A DNA stretch of 64,000 nt from Phocaeicola faecium (GCF_014837055.1 NZ_JACSPQ010000001.1:857035-921034); one strand, 5' to 3'. Positions 43,443 through 53,064 are shown, counted from the first letter of the stretch. Program-made: numbers and translations. The notes: generated from the sequence alone by a model not told the origin.

Positions 43443-46400
43443 TTATTTCAGATATCTATCAATAATAGCGTTCTTTCTGTTACCATAGCCATCAATCACA
43501 GACTGCGCCTTATCTATATCTGCCTCATACTCTTCTATTTGAGCAACAATAACATTTTGTTGTTCTAACGAAGGTACAGGTATTTCATATTGTTTTAATA
43601 ATCCAGCACTGATATTAGCTTGATTTATTGATTTTGACATAACCGAAAAACCATGTTCACGAATAGGTTTACTATTGAGTATATAATTAAGATACTTAGG
43701 ATTAAGCAAGTCTTTCTTATAATTTACACGAATTAAATAGCCGGCAAATATGGCAGGTCTATCACCTGTATATATAGCAGACTTGCCTACATGAACAGGA
43801 CTATTAGTTCTATTAAACAAAACATCATTTTCATGTAACATATATTGCGCAATATCATCTGGATCGTTGGAATATACAACGTCATCCCAAACAATCCTTC
43901 CGTTCTGTATATTTCCCATTCGCACTACAGCTACCTTACCAGTAGGTAAAGATTTGGAAGAAGTACCATATTCAAAAGACGAGCATAATGTTTCGAGCCT
44001 TTTATGTTCATACAAGCTAAAAACAGGCAGAATGATATCGTTAATCTTCTGATTCATAATATCAATTTGTGATATGGCGATGTCATATTCTTCATCTACT
44101 TGGTTGCATTCATTTACAATTCTATTTATAATATCCTCTGGAACTTTAGGTATTGGTATTCGTTCTATATCTTTCGGATATACATGAGGTTGTGCAGAAC
44201 CTTTTTGCAAATAAAAAATTTGATGCTGAATGCTTTTAAGAAAATTGTAAATAAAAAAAGTTTCTATATCATTCTTACCAACAACTGTAGTACAATCAGA
44301 TGCAAATATTGGTTCTTTCCATAAATTTACAAATCCCGCATTAGCTCCAGAAGCACTAATTGTGATAACATTCGCTTCCCTATTAGCCTCATTGTGATAA
44401 CCAGCATAATTTATTCCACCAGCAACGACTTTTATTTTTCCCTCTTTGCATTCAGCAGAAGTTATTGATTGTCCTTTTTGGATCAAAGCCGTATCTTTCA
44501 ATTTTAAAAGCTCATATTTACTTTGAACTTTAATTTCCCTATTAATAGAAGTTTTTATTACCTTATCAAACTCCACTCGAGAGAAATCAATCAAATCAGC
44601 AAAATTATTAATTGATACATACTCCTCACATTCAGCACTTATATTTAATTCTTCCCCAAGAAAATTATGACGGATAATCATATTGATTTTATTTTCATTA
44701 TGCAGATCGGCAGGGTCGAACAAAGGTGTCTGTATTTGGGCAATGCCTTTATTCCGATCCAATTCATTGTCTTCATCTGCATCACTTACGCCTATGTATT
44801 TAATACCTTCATTTCCTTTGCTACTGCTCCATTCATATCCTAAGAACTTTTTTATTCCAGCGGTTTTTGAGGGGCTTTTAACAATGACCACCGGTTGCTG
44901 ATTACTCATTGCCAACAAGAAGAAATATAGTTTTTCCTTTTCTATTGCTTTTATACTACTAATGATATATGAACGTAATTCCACTTTACGCATTTCTTCC
45001 GTATATTTGGACGTGATGCGTTTTGTCTTAATTTTCTTAGCACGAGAATCATTCTTGAACTTGTCAATGTAATCTTTAAACAAGTCTATTCCAAGTAAAG
45101 ATTCATTGGGAGTGGAAGAAAACAGAGTTTTATAATCTTCTACACTTACTCCGATTCGCTCACAATACCGTTCCAATAAATCAAGGTCTGCATACCGTTC
45201 ATCATGGGTAGTATTGCCCATAAACCATGCATCTACCCGATATTTATAGTGTACTGCCAAAGCCGGATTTTCACTTTTACGACGCAGAAATAAAGTTACC
45301 GTATTAGTACCTGTTTTGCCAAATGTTCCACTCCCCATTTCCACAATGGAAACTATATTAAAATATTTCAGAAGAATCTCACGACACTTGATATAAATAT
45401 TGCCATTGCTCAATACGCTTGAAGGCAAAATAATGGCGGCAACTCCCCCTGGACTTAGCAACTGCTTAGCTCGTTCTATAAAGAATGTTTCAATGCTGTT
45501 GTTCTTTGCCAAATCATTTACTTCTGAGCTTAACTCATATTTTTCTCTTTCCTCTAGACTCAAAGTTTCCAAAAACCCTTTTACACTATAAGGTGGGTTA
45601 GCAATCAAAACAGAAAAAGATGCCTCCTTAAGACCTACCTTATTAGATAATGCATCTGCATAAATGATATTAATCCCTTCCTGCCCATACATAAAAGAAG
45701 AAACTTTAGCTACTTTAGACAGACGATATTCTTTCTCTATGCCAAATATCTCCTTATAATATTCAGTCACCTCATCTCCTTTATATTGCTTAACAAATGA
45801 TCTTATTTGCTGAGCATATTCATTTAAGAAATGCCCGGCACCGCAAGCATAATCTATTACTTTAGGAATACTAGTACTATCCCTAATGATGCTTTCAAGC
45901 GGTAAAGAAGAAACCAAAAAACGCACAATAGGAGTAGGAGTAAAATATTGTCCTTCACTTTGCTTTACACCTTGGTCCAAAAAGCCTTCAAACAAATCCC
46001 CTAAAAATTGATTTTGCTCTTCCGTCTTTAAGCGGATATCTTGCAGCATTTTTACCACTTCTTTCAATATGACCGCATTCTGATTGAATAGCTGTTCATT
46101 GTGTACATCCAAGAAAGCAAAATCACTATTTGAGAAAAATTTCAATTGACGAAAATATTCCAATATCTTTTCTTTAATAGCATCGGGATCATTCTTTTGT
46201 ATCTTAAACGTTTCTTCAATTGTTGCATTATCTATATATGTCACTTCTTCGTTCAAATAGTCTTTCATACCTATCTGATACATCTTTTGCAATCGGTCTT
46301 GAAAATTATAATAATCATCATACGCTGCACCTTTCCATATAAACTGCAATTCTTTTCCATGACGAGTCTCATCTACTATCTTAACCAAAAACAGATTAAC

Positions 46401-47243
46401 CAACTTATCGAAAGCATTTTCACGCCCCGACACATTATATTGACGCATGATAGTTGCAAATTGATTATATTTCTTTTGAATAGCAGTAGCGTCAACCGTT
46501 TGGAGATCATCAATAGTGAATTTCTTTTTACCTATATGGAAAGGAACTGCTTCTTCCTCAAAAATACCTTTTGTATTATAATCCAATTGATAAGTATCTT
46601 TCCAAACTTGATAATATTCATCCCTGTTTCCACCTCTCCTTGTTACCTCCTCAAAACTCTTCAAATTTCTATTAGACAACAAATAATCTTGGTTATCCAA
46701 CATGGAAATAACATGATATGTCTTTTTACATACACCATCTACCCAATCGGATGTATAAAGACAAATATATTGAGCCTTTCGATAAGAATTATAATAATTG
46801 AATAATTGCCCACCGTTATGGAGCATTAATTTCCAAGCCTTATTAAATTCGTCATTCTCTGTTTGTTCCGTAGTCTTACACTCAATCAGCAAATATTCAT
46901 CACCATTATTGTCTTTCACTATAATATCACAGAACCCTCCTGTATCACCATGTCCTCCAGGCATCCCTTTCTCAAGAATAATTTGCTCTGGGTAATAACC
47001 TTTTTCCAAGAGACTGGCTACACATTCGAAAACAACAAAATTCTCAGGCTGATGAAAATTCTTTGTCGTTTCACGCTCAGCCTCTAATCTATCTGGATAT
47101 ATCAACCGCTTATTTGTGAAATCTACAGAAAGTATAGCACCTGATTCTTCGTATTTTTTGGAGTATATGATAGACACAGAATTATCTACCATTTCAAATC
47201 CTATTGCTTGCAATAAATTGTGAAAATTATCTTGTTTAATCAT
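43443..47243 (-). CDS. Single-chain restriction-modification-specificity protein (Type IIG/IIC-like)
   Basis: 1266 residues combining three activities. The N-terminus (about 65-130) has a PD-(D/E)xK nuclease pattern: Asp106 in GFCDIIV, then Glu121 and Lys123 in LIECKT. The middle (about 410-680) is an HsdM-like adenine methyltransferase with GQYFTPTPIVRFLV, SAM loop DYACGAGHFL (about 464-473) and NPPY (549-552). The C-terminus (about 930-1266) holds two HsdS-like target-recognition halves joined by coiled coils, including ALIQKGQSIT, IPIPKVPEDIINRIV and IPVPSLEQQNVIVAQIEEYEADID. There is no translocase motor. It should methylate and cut at a bipartite site alone. It is strongly AT-rich relative to the flanks. 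Confidence 0.85.
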   Translation of the reverse strand: MIKQDNFHNLLQAIGFEMVDNSVSIIYSKKYEESGAILSVDFTNKRLIYPDRLEAERETTKNFHQPENFVVFECVASLLEKGYYPEQIILEKGMPGGHGDTGGFCDIIVKDNNGDEYLLIECKTTEQTENDEFNKAWKLMLHNGGQLFNYYNSYRKAQYICLYTSDWVDGVCKKTYHVISMLDNQDYLLSNRNLKSFEEVTRRGGNRDEYYQVWKDTYQLDYNTKGIFEEEAVPFHIGKKKFTIDDLQTVDATAIQKKYNQFATIMRQYNVSGRENAFDKLVNLFLVKIVDETRHGKELQFIWKGAAYDDYYNFQDRLQKMYQIGMKDYLNEEVTYIDNATIEETFKIQKNDPDAIKEKILEYFRQLKFFSNSDFAFLDVHNEQLFNQNAVILKEVVKMLQDIRLKTEEQNQFLGDLFEGFLDQGVKQSEGQYFTPTPIVRFLVSSLPLESIIRDSTSIPKVIDYACGAGHFLNEYAQQIRSFVKQYKGDEVTEYYKEIFGIEKEYRLSKVAKVSSFMYGQEGINIIYADALSNKVGLKEASFSVLIANPPYSVKGFLETLSLEEREKYELSSEVNDLAKNNSIETFFIERAKQLLSPGGVAAIILPSSVLSNGNIYIKCREILLKYFNIVSIVEMGSGTFGKTGTNTVTLFLRRKSENPALAVHYKYRVDAWFMGNTTHDERYADLDLLERYCERIGVSVEDYKTLFSSTPNESLLGIDLFKDYIDKFKNDSRAKKIKTKRITSKYTEEMRKVELRSYIISSIKAIEKEKLYFFLLAMSNQQPVVIVKSPSKTAGIKKFLGYEWSSSKGNEGIKYIGVSDADEDNELDRNKGIAQIQTPLFDPADLHNENKINMIIRHNFLGEELNISAECEEYVSINNFADLIDFSRVEFDKVIKTSINREIKVQSKYELLKLKDTALIQKGQSITSAECKEGKIKVVAGGINYAGYHNEANREANVITISASGANAGFVNLWKEPIFASDCTTVVGKNDIETFFIYNFLKSIQHQIFYLQKGSAQPHVYPKDIERIPIPKVPEDIINRIVNECNQVDEEYDIAISQIDIMNQKINDIILPVFSLYEHKRLETLCSSFEYGTSSKSLPTGKVAVVRMGNIQNGRIVWDDVVYSNDPDDIAQYMLHENDVLFNRTNSPVHVGKSAIYTGDRPAIFAGYLIRVNYKKDLLNPKYLNYILNSKPIREHGFSVMSKSINQANISAGLLKQYEIPVPSLEQQNVIVAQIEEYEADIDKAQSVIDGYGNRKNAIIDRYLK

Positions 47244-47288
47244 GAATTTTATCTTAATAAATAATTACTATAAAGGTAATAATTCGAT

Positions 47289-48299
47289 TTATAATTCCGA
47301 CTTCCAGTTGTTTCTGTTAATCAAATTCACCACCACTTTTACCATCATGTCTTTTTCCTCCGTACGACTTTCGGCAATCATCAGCGTGAGGGCAACAAGG
47401 GTGTTGTCGGCTATGCGTTTCGTACCGTCCGGATTGTAAAGGATACCGTTGCCTGCCATAAACCATAAGAATAGCGTGGCGGCTATGCGCTTGTTGCCAT
47501 CGCTAAACGAATGATTCTTGGTTACGAGGTAAAGCAGCATGGCGGCTTTTTCTTCTACCGACGGATAGAGGTCTTGCCCGCCAAATGTCTGGTATATCTG
47601 CCCGATGGAGCTCTTGAACGAATCGTCTTTCTCATGGGCAAACCATTGGCTTCCACCGAACTTGGCTTTCAGTTCTTCGATAGCTTGCATGGCTCCTTCG
47701 TAGGTGGCATGAAACTTTGCTTCGTTCGTAGTCTGATCTACCGTCAGTTGTTGATAATCGTACTTATCCAATGTATCGAGGGCATAAGCATAATCGGAAA
47801 CAACTTCTACCAAATTGAGGGCATCATCGGAAGTCAATGTTTCTTGTGCCTTGACCGTCCTGCCTAAGACGGCGACCAACTGTTTCAGTTCCGTGTAACG
47901 TTGCTCCGTCAAAGCCTTATTGACAGCATAGCCTTTCACCAAATAATCTTTCAGAACCTTGTTTGCCCAACGACGGAATTCAACACCCTTTTTAGATTTT
48001 ACACGATAACCTACGGATATAATCACATCCAGATTATAGAATCTTACATCATGTGTCTGGCTTTTCTCTGCCATAGCCCCGTGTTGAGTGGTTGTCGCAA
48101 ATTTTGCGACAACCACTTCTCCCATTAATTCTTCACGAATAGCATTATCAATATGCTTTCGAATAGTTTTAGAATCCCTTCCGAATAATTCTGCCATTTG
48201 GTTTACATTCAACCACACAGTTTCCTTGTCTATTTTAACATCCAACTGTGTTTCTCCATCAGCAGAACGATATATTACAATTTTATCATTCAAGTTCAT
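47289..48299 (-). CDS. RhuM-Fic/Doc fusion protein
   Basis: 336 residues. The N-terminal RhuM domain (about 1-125) has VWLNVNQMAELFGRDSKTIRKHIDNAIREE, FATTTQHGAMAEKSQTHDVRFYNLDVIISVGYRVKSKKGVEFRRWAN. The C-terminal Fic/Doc domain (about 150-330) has HSFSDGNKRIAATLF (263-277), close to the HxFx(D/E)GN(K/G)R active-site loop. Fic proteins transfer AMP or phosphate to targets; the GNKR form is closer to Doc. RhuM genes are common inside Type I R-M loci. Its start overlaps the stop of a small HTH-like ORF by 4 bases. Base composition is less AT-rich than the R-M gene. Confidence 0.85.
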   Translation of the reverse strand: MNLNDKIVIYRSADGETQLDVKIDKETVWLNVNQMAELFGRDSKTIRKHIDNAIREELMGEVVVAKFATTTQHGAMAEKSQTHDVRFYNLDVIISVGYRVKSKKGVEFRRWANKVLKDYLVKGYAVNKALTEQRYTELKQLVAVLGRTVKAQETLTSDDALNLVEVVSDYAYALDTLDKYDYQQLTVDQTTNEAKFHATYEGAMQAIEELKAKFGGSQWFAHEKDDSFKSSIGQIYQTFGGQDLYPSVEEKAAMLLYLVTKNHSFSDGNKRIAATLFLWFMAGNGILYNPDGTKRIADNTLVALTLMIAESRTEEKDMMVKVVVNLINRNNWKSEL

Positions 48300-48469
48300 A
48301 CCCTAACTCTTAAAACAAATTCAACAAACAAAAAAGACGGCTGACCTGTATCGGAGCACCCGCATGAAACTGTTGCTTCGTTTTTCCCTAACTGCCCGGC
48401 TAACCATTTCCCTGTTTTACCTTGCTCTACCCATATTATTTTCAGTCGGTTTATCTTTTCTGCCCCCAT
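48296..48469 (-). CDS. Small helix-turn-helix-like ORF, possibly a decayed XRE regulator
   Basis: 57 residues. KINRLKIIWVEQGKTGKWLAGQLGKNEATVS resembles the first helices and recognition helix of small XRE-type regulators found before Bacteroides restriction loci. The region after it (CGCSDTGQPSF then a Val/Phe-rich end) departs from the usual pattern (KWC..NT.QPSLE.L), and the protein is about 10 residues short. Its TGA overlaps the ATG of the RhuM-Fic gene (ATGA, 48296-48299), so translation is probably coupled. It lies 49 bases after a -7-like box. It could be a true short regulator or a frameshifted remnant kept for coupling. Confidence 0.55.
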   Translation of the reverse strand: MGAEKINRLKIIWVEQGKTGKWLAGQLGKNEATVSCGCSDTGQPSFLFVEFVLRVRV

Positions 48470-48517
48470 ATTCAGTTCATATTACAAGGATGCGATAACA
48501 TAGATTGACGCTACTTG

Positions 48518-48525
48518 CAAAGGTA
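48518..48525 (-). promoter_or_regulatory. Candidate -7 element for the defence block
   Basis: TACCTTTG on the minus strand, 48 bases before the small HTH ORF. No TTTG at the expected -33 place was found. Confidence 0.5.
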
Positions 48526-48628
48526 GTGATTAATCTTAAATGTTTTGAATTTCCAAGAAGTGAACCACTATCTTTTTCTGCAACTGCGTTTTTTGTGTTA
48601 TACTCTTTATGGAGGTTGCGGTGGGACT

Positions 48629-48719
48629 GAAACGCTACCGTTAGCGTTACCTATTTCATGCGGAAGAGTTGCCCGGTTCTACCCATAGCGATGAATGGTC
48701 TAACCGTTAGTGTTTTCCA
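48629..48719 (-). repeat. Intergenic palindromic repeat, copy D
   Basis: AACGCTACCGTTAGCGTT (48631-48648) is the family motif in complement and nearly self-complementary. TTCTACCCATAG (48677-48688) and TAACCGTTAGTGTTTT (48701-48716) follow. It lies between the defence block's upstream end and the ilvC terminator. The rest of the 48470-48859 gap shows no gene. Confidence 0.7.
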
Positions 48720-48792
48720 AGCCTCCGATTCGGTCGGACGAAAATCTTAACAGACTCAATAAGAAAGAGATACAGAAGACTTCGGAAAGGCA

Positions 48793-48835
48793 TAAAAAAA
48801 ATCCGCCTGCAACTCGGCTATGAATTGCAGGCGGA
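48793..48835 (-). terminator. ilv operon terminator
   Basis: TCCGCCTGCAA (48802-48812) pairs with TTGCAGGCGGA (48825-48835); on the minus strand a run of eight T follows. Confidence 0.9.
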
Positions 48836-48859
48836 GGATATACGGATTAACGAACCGTA

Positions 48860-49903
48860 TCAGTTATTTTCCGGACGCAACTTGCGGACGGTAACCGCAG
48901 TCTGCCACATTTCGCTTTCGCGCAATGCTTTCAGTTCGGCATTCAGCTTTTCGCGGTAGTCAGGCTGAGAGTTGCTGTCGATTGAAATCTGTGCTTCGTG
49001 ACCTGATTTTACGCTTTCGTACAGTTTCTGCATAACGGGTTTGATAGCATCGTGGAACGGAGTCATCCAATCAAGCGCACCGCGCTGAGCGGTGGTAGAA
49101 CAGTTGGCGTACATCCAGTCCATACCGTTTTTAGCGAACAGCGGCATCAGTGACTGAGTAAGCTCTTCCACCGTTTCGTTAAATGCTTCGGATGGTGTAT
49201 GTCCGTTTTCACGAAGCACTTCGTATTGAGCCAGCAGCAAACCTTGAATGGCTCCCATCAACGAACCGCGTTCGCCGGTAAGGTCGGAAGTTGCTTCGCG
49301 CTGGAAGGTAGTTTCAAACAAGTAGCCTGAGCCGATGCCGATACCCAGTGCGATGGTGCGGTCGTAAGCCTTTCCCGTAGCATCCTGATAGATGGCGTAA
49401 GAAGAGTTCAAGCCGCGTCCTTCGAGGAACATGGTACGCAAAGATGTACCCGAACCCTTCGGGGCAACCATGATAACGTCAATGTCGGTAGGAGGAACCA
49501 CGCCCGTACGGTCGTTCCATGTGATGGCGAATCCGTGAGAGAAATACAAAGCCTTTCCTGCAGTAAGATACGGCTTGATGGTAGGCCATACAGAGATTAC
49601 GGCTGCATCTGAAAGCAGACACATGATGATGGTACCGCGCTGGCAAGCCTCTTCGATGCTGAACAGCGTTTCGCCCGGCACCCATCCGTCGGCTACTGCC
49701 TTTTCGTAAGTCTTGCCCTGACGCTGACCTACGATTACGTTGAAACCATTATCGCGCAAATTCAATGATTGTCCCGGACCCTGTACGCCGTATCCGATAA
49801 CTGCAATCGTTTCATTCTTTAATACTTCACGTGCTTTTTCCAAAGGAAACTCTTCGCGGGTTACTACGTTTTCGATAACTCCGCCAAAATTCAGTTGTGC
49901 CAT
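48860..49903 (-). CDS. ilvC: Ketol-acid reductoisomerase
   Basis: 347 residues, class I length. The NADP-binding loop is AVIGYGVQGPGQSLNLRDNG, the KARI domain has YFSHGFAITW, VAPKGSGTSLRTMFLEGRGLN and ATSDLTGERGSLMGAIQG, and the Mg-binding acidic residues are present in the last. It isomerises and reduces acetolactate and acetohydroxybutyrate in valine and isoleucine synthesis. It is last in the ilv operon, 56 bases after the thioesterase gene, and is followed by a strong terminator. Confidence 0.96.
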   Translation of the reverse strand: MAQLNFGGVIENVVTREEFPLEKAREVLKNETIAVIGYGVQGPGQSLNLRDNGFNVIVGQRQGKTYEKAVADGWVPGETLFSIEEACQRGTIIMCLLSDAAVISVWPTIKPYLTAGKALYFSHGFAITWNDRTGVVPPTDIDVIMVAPKGSGTSLRTMFLEGRGLNSSYAIYQDATGKAYDRTIALGIGIGSGYLFETTFQREATSDLTGERGSLMGAIQGLLLAQYEVLRENGHTPSEAFNETVEELTQSLMPLFAKNGMDWMYANCSTTAQRGALDWMTPFHDAIKPVMQKLYESVKSGHEAQISIDSNSQPDYREKLNAELKALRESEMWQTAVTVRKLRPENN

Positions 49904-49959
49904 TGTTTTTACAATCTTTTTACGCAGCCCAAAAGCTGCACGGTTAATTATTAAATTAG

Positions 49960-50703
49960 TTACTTAAATATCAGTTTGCTGCGAACCACCACTTCCGAGT
50001 CGTTCTTCTTGACCTCAATGTCATACTCATTGTCGCCCGTCTGCTGGCGATAAAACGTCAGCTTGTCGCCGTAATAACTTTCGGCTACATACGCCATTTC
50101 GAAACGGTGTACGCGCTTTTCGCGAAACGTTTGCAGCGGGAAGAGATCGAGGATGTGTTCGATGTACTTGATGCTGTTTACATGACCGTTGATGTCGATG
50201 TCGCTGTACTTTGCCCGATGCTCTCCCGCCACGGTGTCTTCGCTAACCTTAATCCGGCTCGGTTTGGCTATCGGACAGTCTTTGTCGCAGATATACTCCG
50301 TTATCGACCCGTTATGCAAGGTCAGCAAATCGGCGGGCTTACGGGTTTCCATGCTAATCATCGCCCAAATCGAACGCGCATAGCCTATCGGTCTCCCATC
50401 GGCATTCAGAATGGCAAAGTTGCGGTCGGTAAACAAACGGTATACGTTCTCCACCCACGTTTGAACGCTGAACGATTCATACGCTTTCGGCATTTCTTCC
50501 ATCTCGACAGCCAGACGCGACAACACCCATGTATAACGGTTTTCATTCAACGTGGCGATTCCGAAGCCACGCTCCTCGGCATGGAATCCGGCGCAATTCA
50601 GCAGGTGATTTCCTAAAACCCCCATCGTCAGCCTTTCGTTAAAATCGACATGGAAAGGTTCAGCCACGAAATGATACGTCCCGATTTTGTTTTCTTCAGA
50701 CAT
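49960..50703 (-). CDS. Acyl-ACP thioesterase (hotdog fold) inside the ilv operon
   Basis: 247 residues: VAEPFHVDFNERLTMGVLGNHLLNCAGFHAEERGFG, then WVLSRLAVEMEEMPKAYESFSVQTWVENVYRLFTDRNFAILNADGRPIGYARSIWAMISMETRKPADL, and a second hotdog half with HRAKYSDIDINGHVNSIKYIEHILDLF. The catalytic Asn-His segment (NGHVNS) is present. It fits PF01643, which frees fatty acids from acyl carrier protein. It lies between ilvN and ilvC, which suggests a link between branched-chain precursors and iso-fatty acids; that is inference. Confidence 0.85.
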   Translation of the reverse strand: MSEENKIGTYHFVAEPFHVDFNERLTMGVLGNHLLNCAGFHAEERGFGIATLNENRYTWVLSRLAVEMEEMPKAYESFSVQTWVENVYRLFTDRNFAILNADGRPIGYARSIWAMISMETRKPADLLTLHNGSITEYICDKDCPIAKPSRIKVSEDTVAGEHRAKYSDIDINGHVNSIKYIEHILDLFPLQTFREKRVHRFEMAYVAESYYGDKLTFYRQQTGDNEYDIEVKKNDSEVVVRSKLIFK

Positions 50704-50789
50704 TCTTTTCTGAGTTTATGAGTTTGTAAATATCTTCATTCAAAAGCCTCAACGCGCAAAACACTTACAGGCAGAACCGCCCGGACGGA

Positions 50790-51341
50790 CTAAAGCCCTT
50801 TCTTATAGCGTTCTTCACGGTGAGCCAAATATTCGTTCACACGCTCGAAACAGCTTGTCGACACGGCAATACGTCCCGAACGGACGAACTGCAACACGCA
50901 ATTCAGCGCCTTCAGTTCCTGATAAAGCGAGGTAATATCGTCGCTCATGCCCGTCAGTTCCACGATGGCAAACACCGGATTAACTTCTACGATGTGTGCA
51001 CTGTAACGGCGGACCACTTTCGAGGCTTCGGGATTCGACTGAAATTCAGGCATCGAAACCTTATACATTGCCACTTCACGCTGGAATATTTCGCTGTCGG
51101 TGAAATAATGCGCCTGAATAACGTCTAATTTCTTCTCAATTTGTTTCACTACTTTTTCGATGATATCTCGCGTAGTCCAGCACGTAATGGTGTACTTATG
51201 TACGCCCTTGATAGACGATGCCGAAACATTCAGGCTCTCGATGTTCAACTGCCGGCGAGTAAACACCGCCGTTACCTGATTCAGAATACCGGCGAGGTTT
51301 TCAGAGTGAACAATAATAGTATATAATGTTTTGTTTTCCAT
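50790..51341 (-). CDS. ilvN: Acetolactate synthase regulatory (small) subunit
   Basis: 183 residues from the ATG at 51341; an in-frame GTG three codons upstream would overlap ilvB. An N-terminal ACT domain (TLYTIIVHSENLAGILNQVTAVFTRRQLNIESLNVSAS) is followed by a second ACT-like region (EVNPVFAIVELTGMSDDITSLYQELKALNCVLQFVRSGRIAVS). It binds valine for feedback control and activates IlvB. It begins 2 bases after the ilvB stop. Confidence 0.93.
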   Translation of the reverse strand: MENKTLYTIIVHSENLAGILNQVTAVFTRRQLNIESLNVSASSIKGVHKYTITCWTTRDIIEKVVKQIEKKLDVIQAHYFTDSEIFQREVAMYKVSMPEFQSNPEASKVVRRYSAHIVEVNPVFAIVELTGMSDDITSLYQELKALNCVLQFVRSGRIAVSTSCFERVNEYLAHREERYKKGL

Positions 51342-51343
51342 AA

Positions 51344-53041
51344 TCAACACTCCATTAACATATAGTTAACCGAACTGCCCGGAGGCGTCATCGGCAATAC
51401 GTTTCCTTCTTCCACTACACAGGCTTCCAAGAGAAATGCCCCGTCGGTTTCAAGCATCTCGCGGATGGCATCGTTCAGCTCGGCACGTTCTATTACGCGG
51501 CGCGACTTGATGCCGTATGCTGCTGCTATCTGCATGTAGTCGGGGTTCATCATCGGCGTAAACGAATAACGGCGATTGAAGAACATAGCCTGCCACTGGC
51601 GCACATTGCCCAGATAATTATTATTCAGCAAGATAATCTTCACCGGGGCTTTCTGTTCCATCACCGTGCCCAGCTCTTGCATGGTCATCTGCAAGCCACC
51701 GTCTCCCATAAACACACACACCGTGCGGTCGGGGCGGCCGAATGTAGCACCTATGGCTGCCGGAAGTCCGAACCCCATCGTTCCCATGCCGCCGGAAGTT
51801 ACCACGCTCCGTTCTTTCGTATATTTAAAGTACCTACATGCCATCATCTGGTTTTGTCCCACATCCGTTACCAGTATGGCTTCGTTGTTCGTTGCCTCGC
51901 TTACGGCGTGAACCACTTCTCCCATGTTCAAAGGACCTTCTTTAGGGAACACTTCTTTCTCGATAACCGCAGCATACTCTTTTTCTTCGTACGTCTTGAA
52001 ACTGTCAATCCACTCTTTATGCTCTTGATGCTGGATTAATTCGGTAAGCAAAGCCAATGTACGTTTACAGTTGCCCAAAACCGGTACATCTACCGCCACA
52101 TTCTTTCCTATTTCCGACGGGTCAACATCCAGATGAATAACTTTCGCCTGTTTTGCATAGGTATCCAACTTTCCTGTTACCCGGTCGTCGAAGCGCATAC
52201 CCACGGCTATCAACACATCACACTCGTTGGTTTTCACATTCGGTCCCAAGTTGCCATGCATACCCAACATACCTTTATTTAAAGGATGCTCCGTTGGCAA
52301 CGCGGAAAGTCCCAACAGCGTACACCCGCAAGGAATATCCGCCTTTTCAATAAAGGCACGAAGTTCGGCTTGCGCATTTCCCAACTCTACCCCCTGACCA
52401 ACCAGCGCCAACGGCCTCTTGGCTTCATTAATCAGCGCAACCGCCTCGGCTACTGCCTTCGGGTCGGTTTCAGGGTCGGGGTCATAACTGCGGATGAAAT
52501 CCACCTTCATCGGTTCAAACTCAGTAAGTTCCTGTTGGGCATTCTTGGCAAAATCAAGGACAACCGGTCCGGGACGTCCGCTCCTCGCTATATAAAACGC
52601 ACGTGATACCGCCCACGCCACATCCTCGGCACGGCGAATCTGATAGCTCCATTTCGAAATAGGCTGTGTAATACCCACAAGGTCTACCTCCTGAAACGCA
52701 TCCGTGCCCAACAATCCGGCTCCCACCTGTCCGGCAATCACCACAATCGGTGTGCTGTCTATCATGGCATCGGCAACGCCCGTTATCGTATTCGTGGCTC
52801 CCGGCCCACTTGTTACCAAGCAAACGCCGACTTCCCCCGAAACCCGGGCAAATCCCTGAGCAGCATGTGCAGCTCCCTGTTCGTGACGCACCAATATATG
52901 ATTTAATTTATTCCGATGGTCGTAAAGTGCATCAAACACCGGCATGATAGCTCCGCCCGGATAACCGAAGATGGTTTTTACCCCCTCGTGTTCCAGCGAA
53001 CGCATCAATGCTTCCGACCCTGTTATTTTTTCTTTCGACAT
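51344..53041 (-). CDS. ilvB: Acetolactate synthase catalytic (large) subunit
   Basis: 565 residues of the ThDP enzyme family. The PYR domain has the activating Glu in HILVRHEQGAAHAAQGFARVSGEVGVCLVTSGPGATNTI; a central FAD-binding domain follows. The PP domain has FMGDGGLQMTMQELGTVMEQKAPVKIILLNNNYLGNVRQWQ, the Mg-ThDP motif GDG...N. The gene symbol could equally be ilvI/ilvG. It makes acetolactate and acetohydroxybutyrate. It starts 23 bases after ilvD. Confidence 0.95.
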   Translation of the reverse strand: MSKEKITGSEALMRSLEHEGVKTIFGYPGGAIMPVFDALYDHRNKLNHILVRHEQGAAHAAQGFARVSGEVGVCLVTSGPGATNTITGVADAMIDSTPIVVIAGQVGAGLLGTDAFQEVDLVGITQPISKWSYQIRRAEDVAWAVSRAFYIARSGRPGPVVLDFAKNAQQELTEFEPMKVDFIRSYDPDPETDPKAVAEAVALINEAKRPLALVGQGVELGNAQAELRAFIEKADIPCGCTLLGLSALPTEHPLNKGMLGMHGNLGPNVKTNECDVLIAVGMRFDDRVTGKLDTYAKQAKVIHLDVDPSEIGKNVAVDVPVLGNCKRTLALLTELIQHQEHKEWIDSFKTYEEKEYAAVIEKEVFPKEGPLNMGEVVHAVSEATNNEAILVTDVGQNQMMACRYFKYTKERSVVTSGGMGTMGFGLPAAIGATFGRPDRTVCVFMGDGGLQMTMQELGTVMEQKAPVKIILLNNNYLGNVRQWQAMFFNRRYSFTPMMNPDYMQIAAAYGIKSRRVIERAELNDAIREMLETDGAFLLEACVVEEGNVLPMTPPGSSVNYMLMEC

Positions 53042-53064
53042 ATTCTTACTTTAATGAAGATTTA

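Noticed and set aside
42156-48469. Integrative element or prophage carrying the defence block
   Set aside because: No integrase, transposase, tRNA target or flanking att-like direct repeat was seen.
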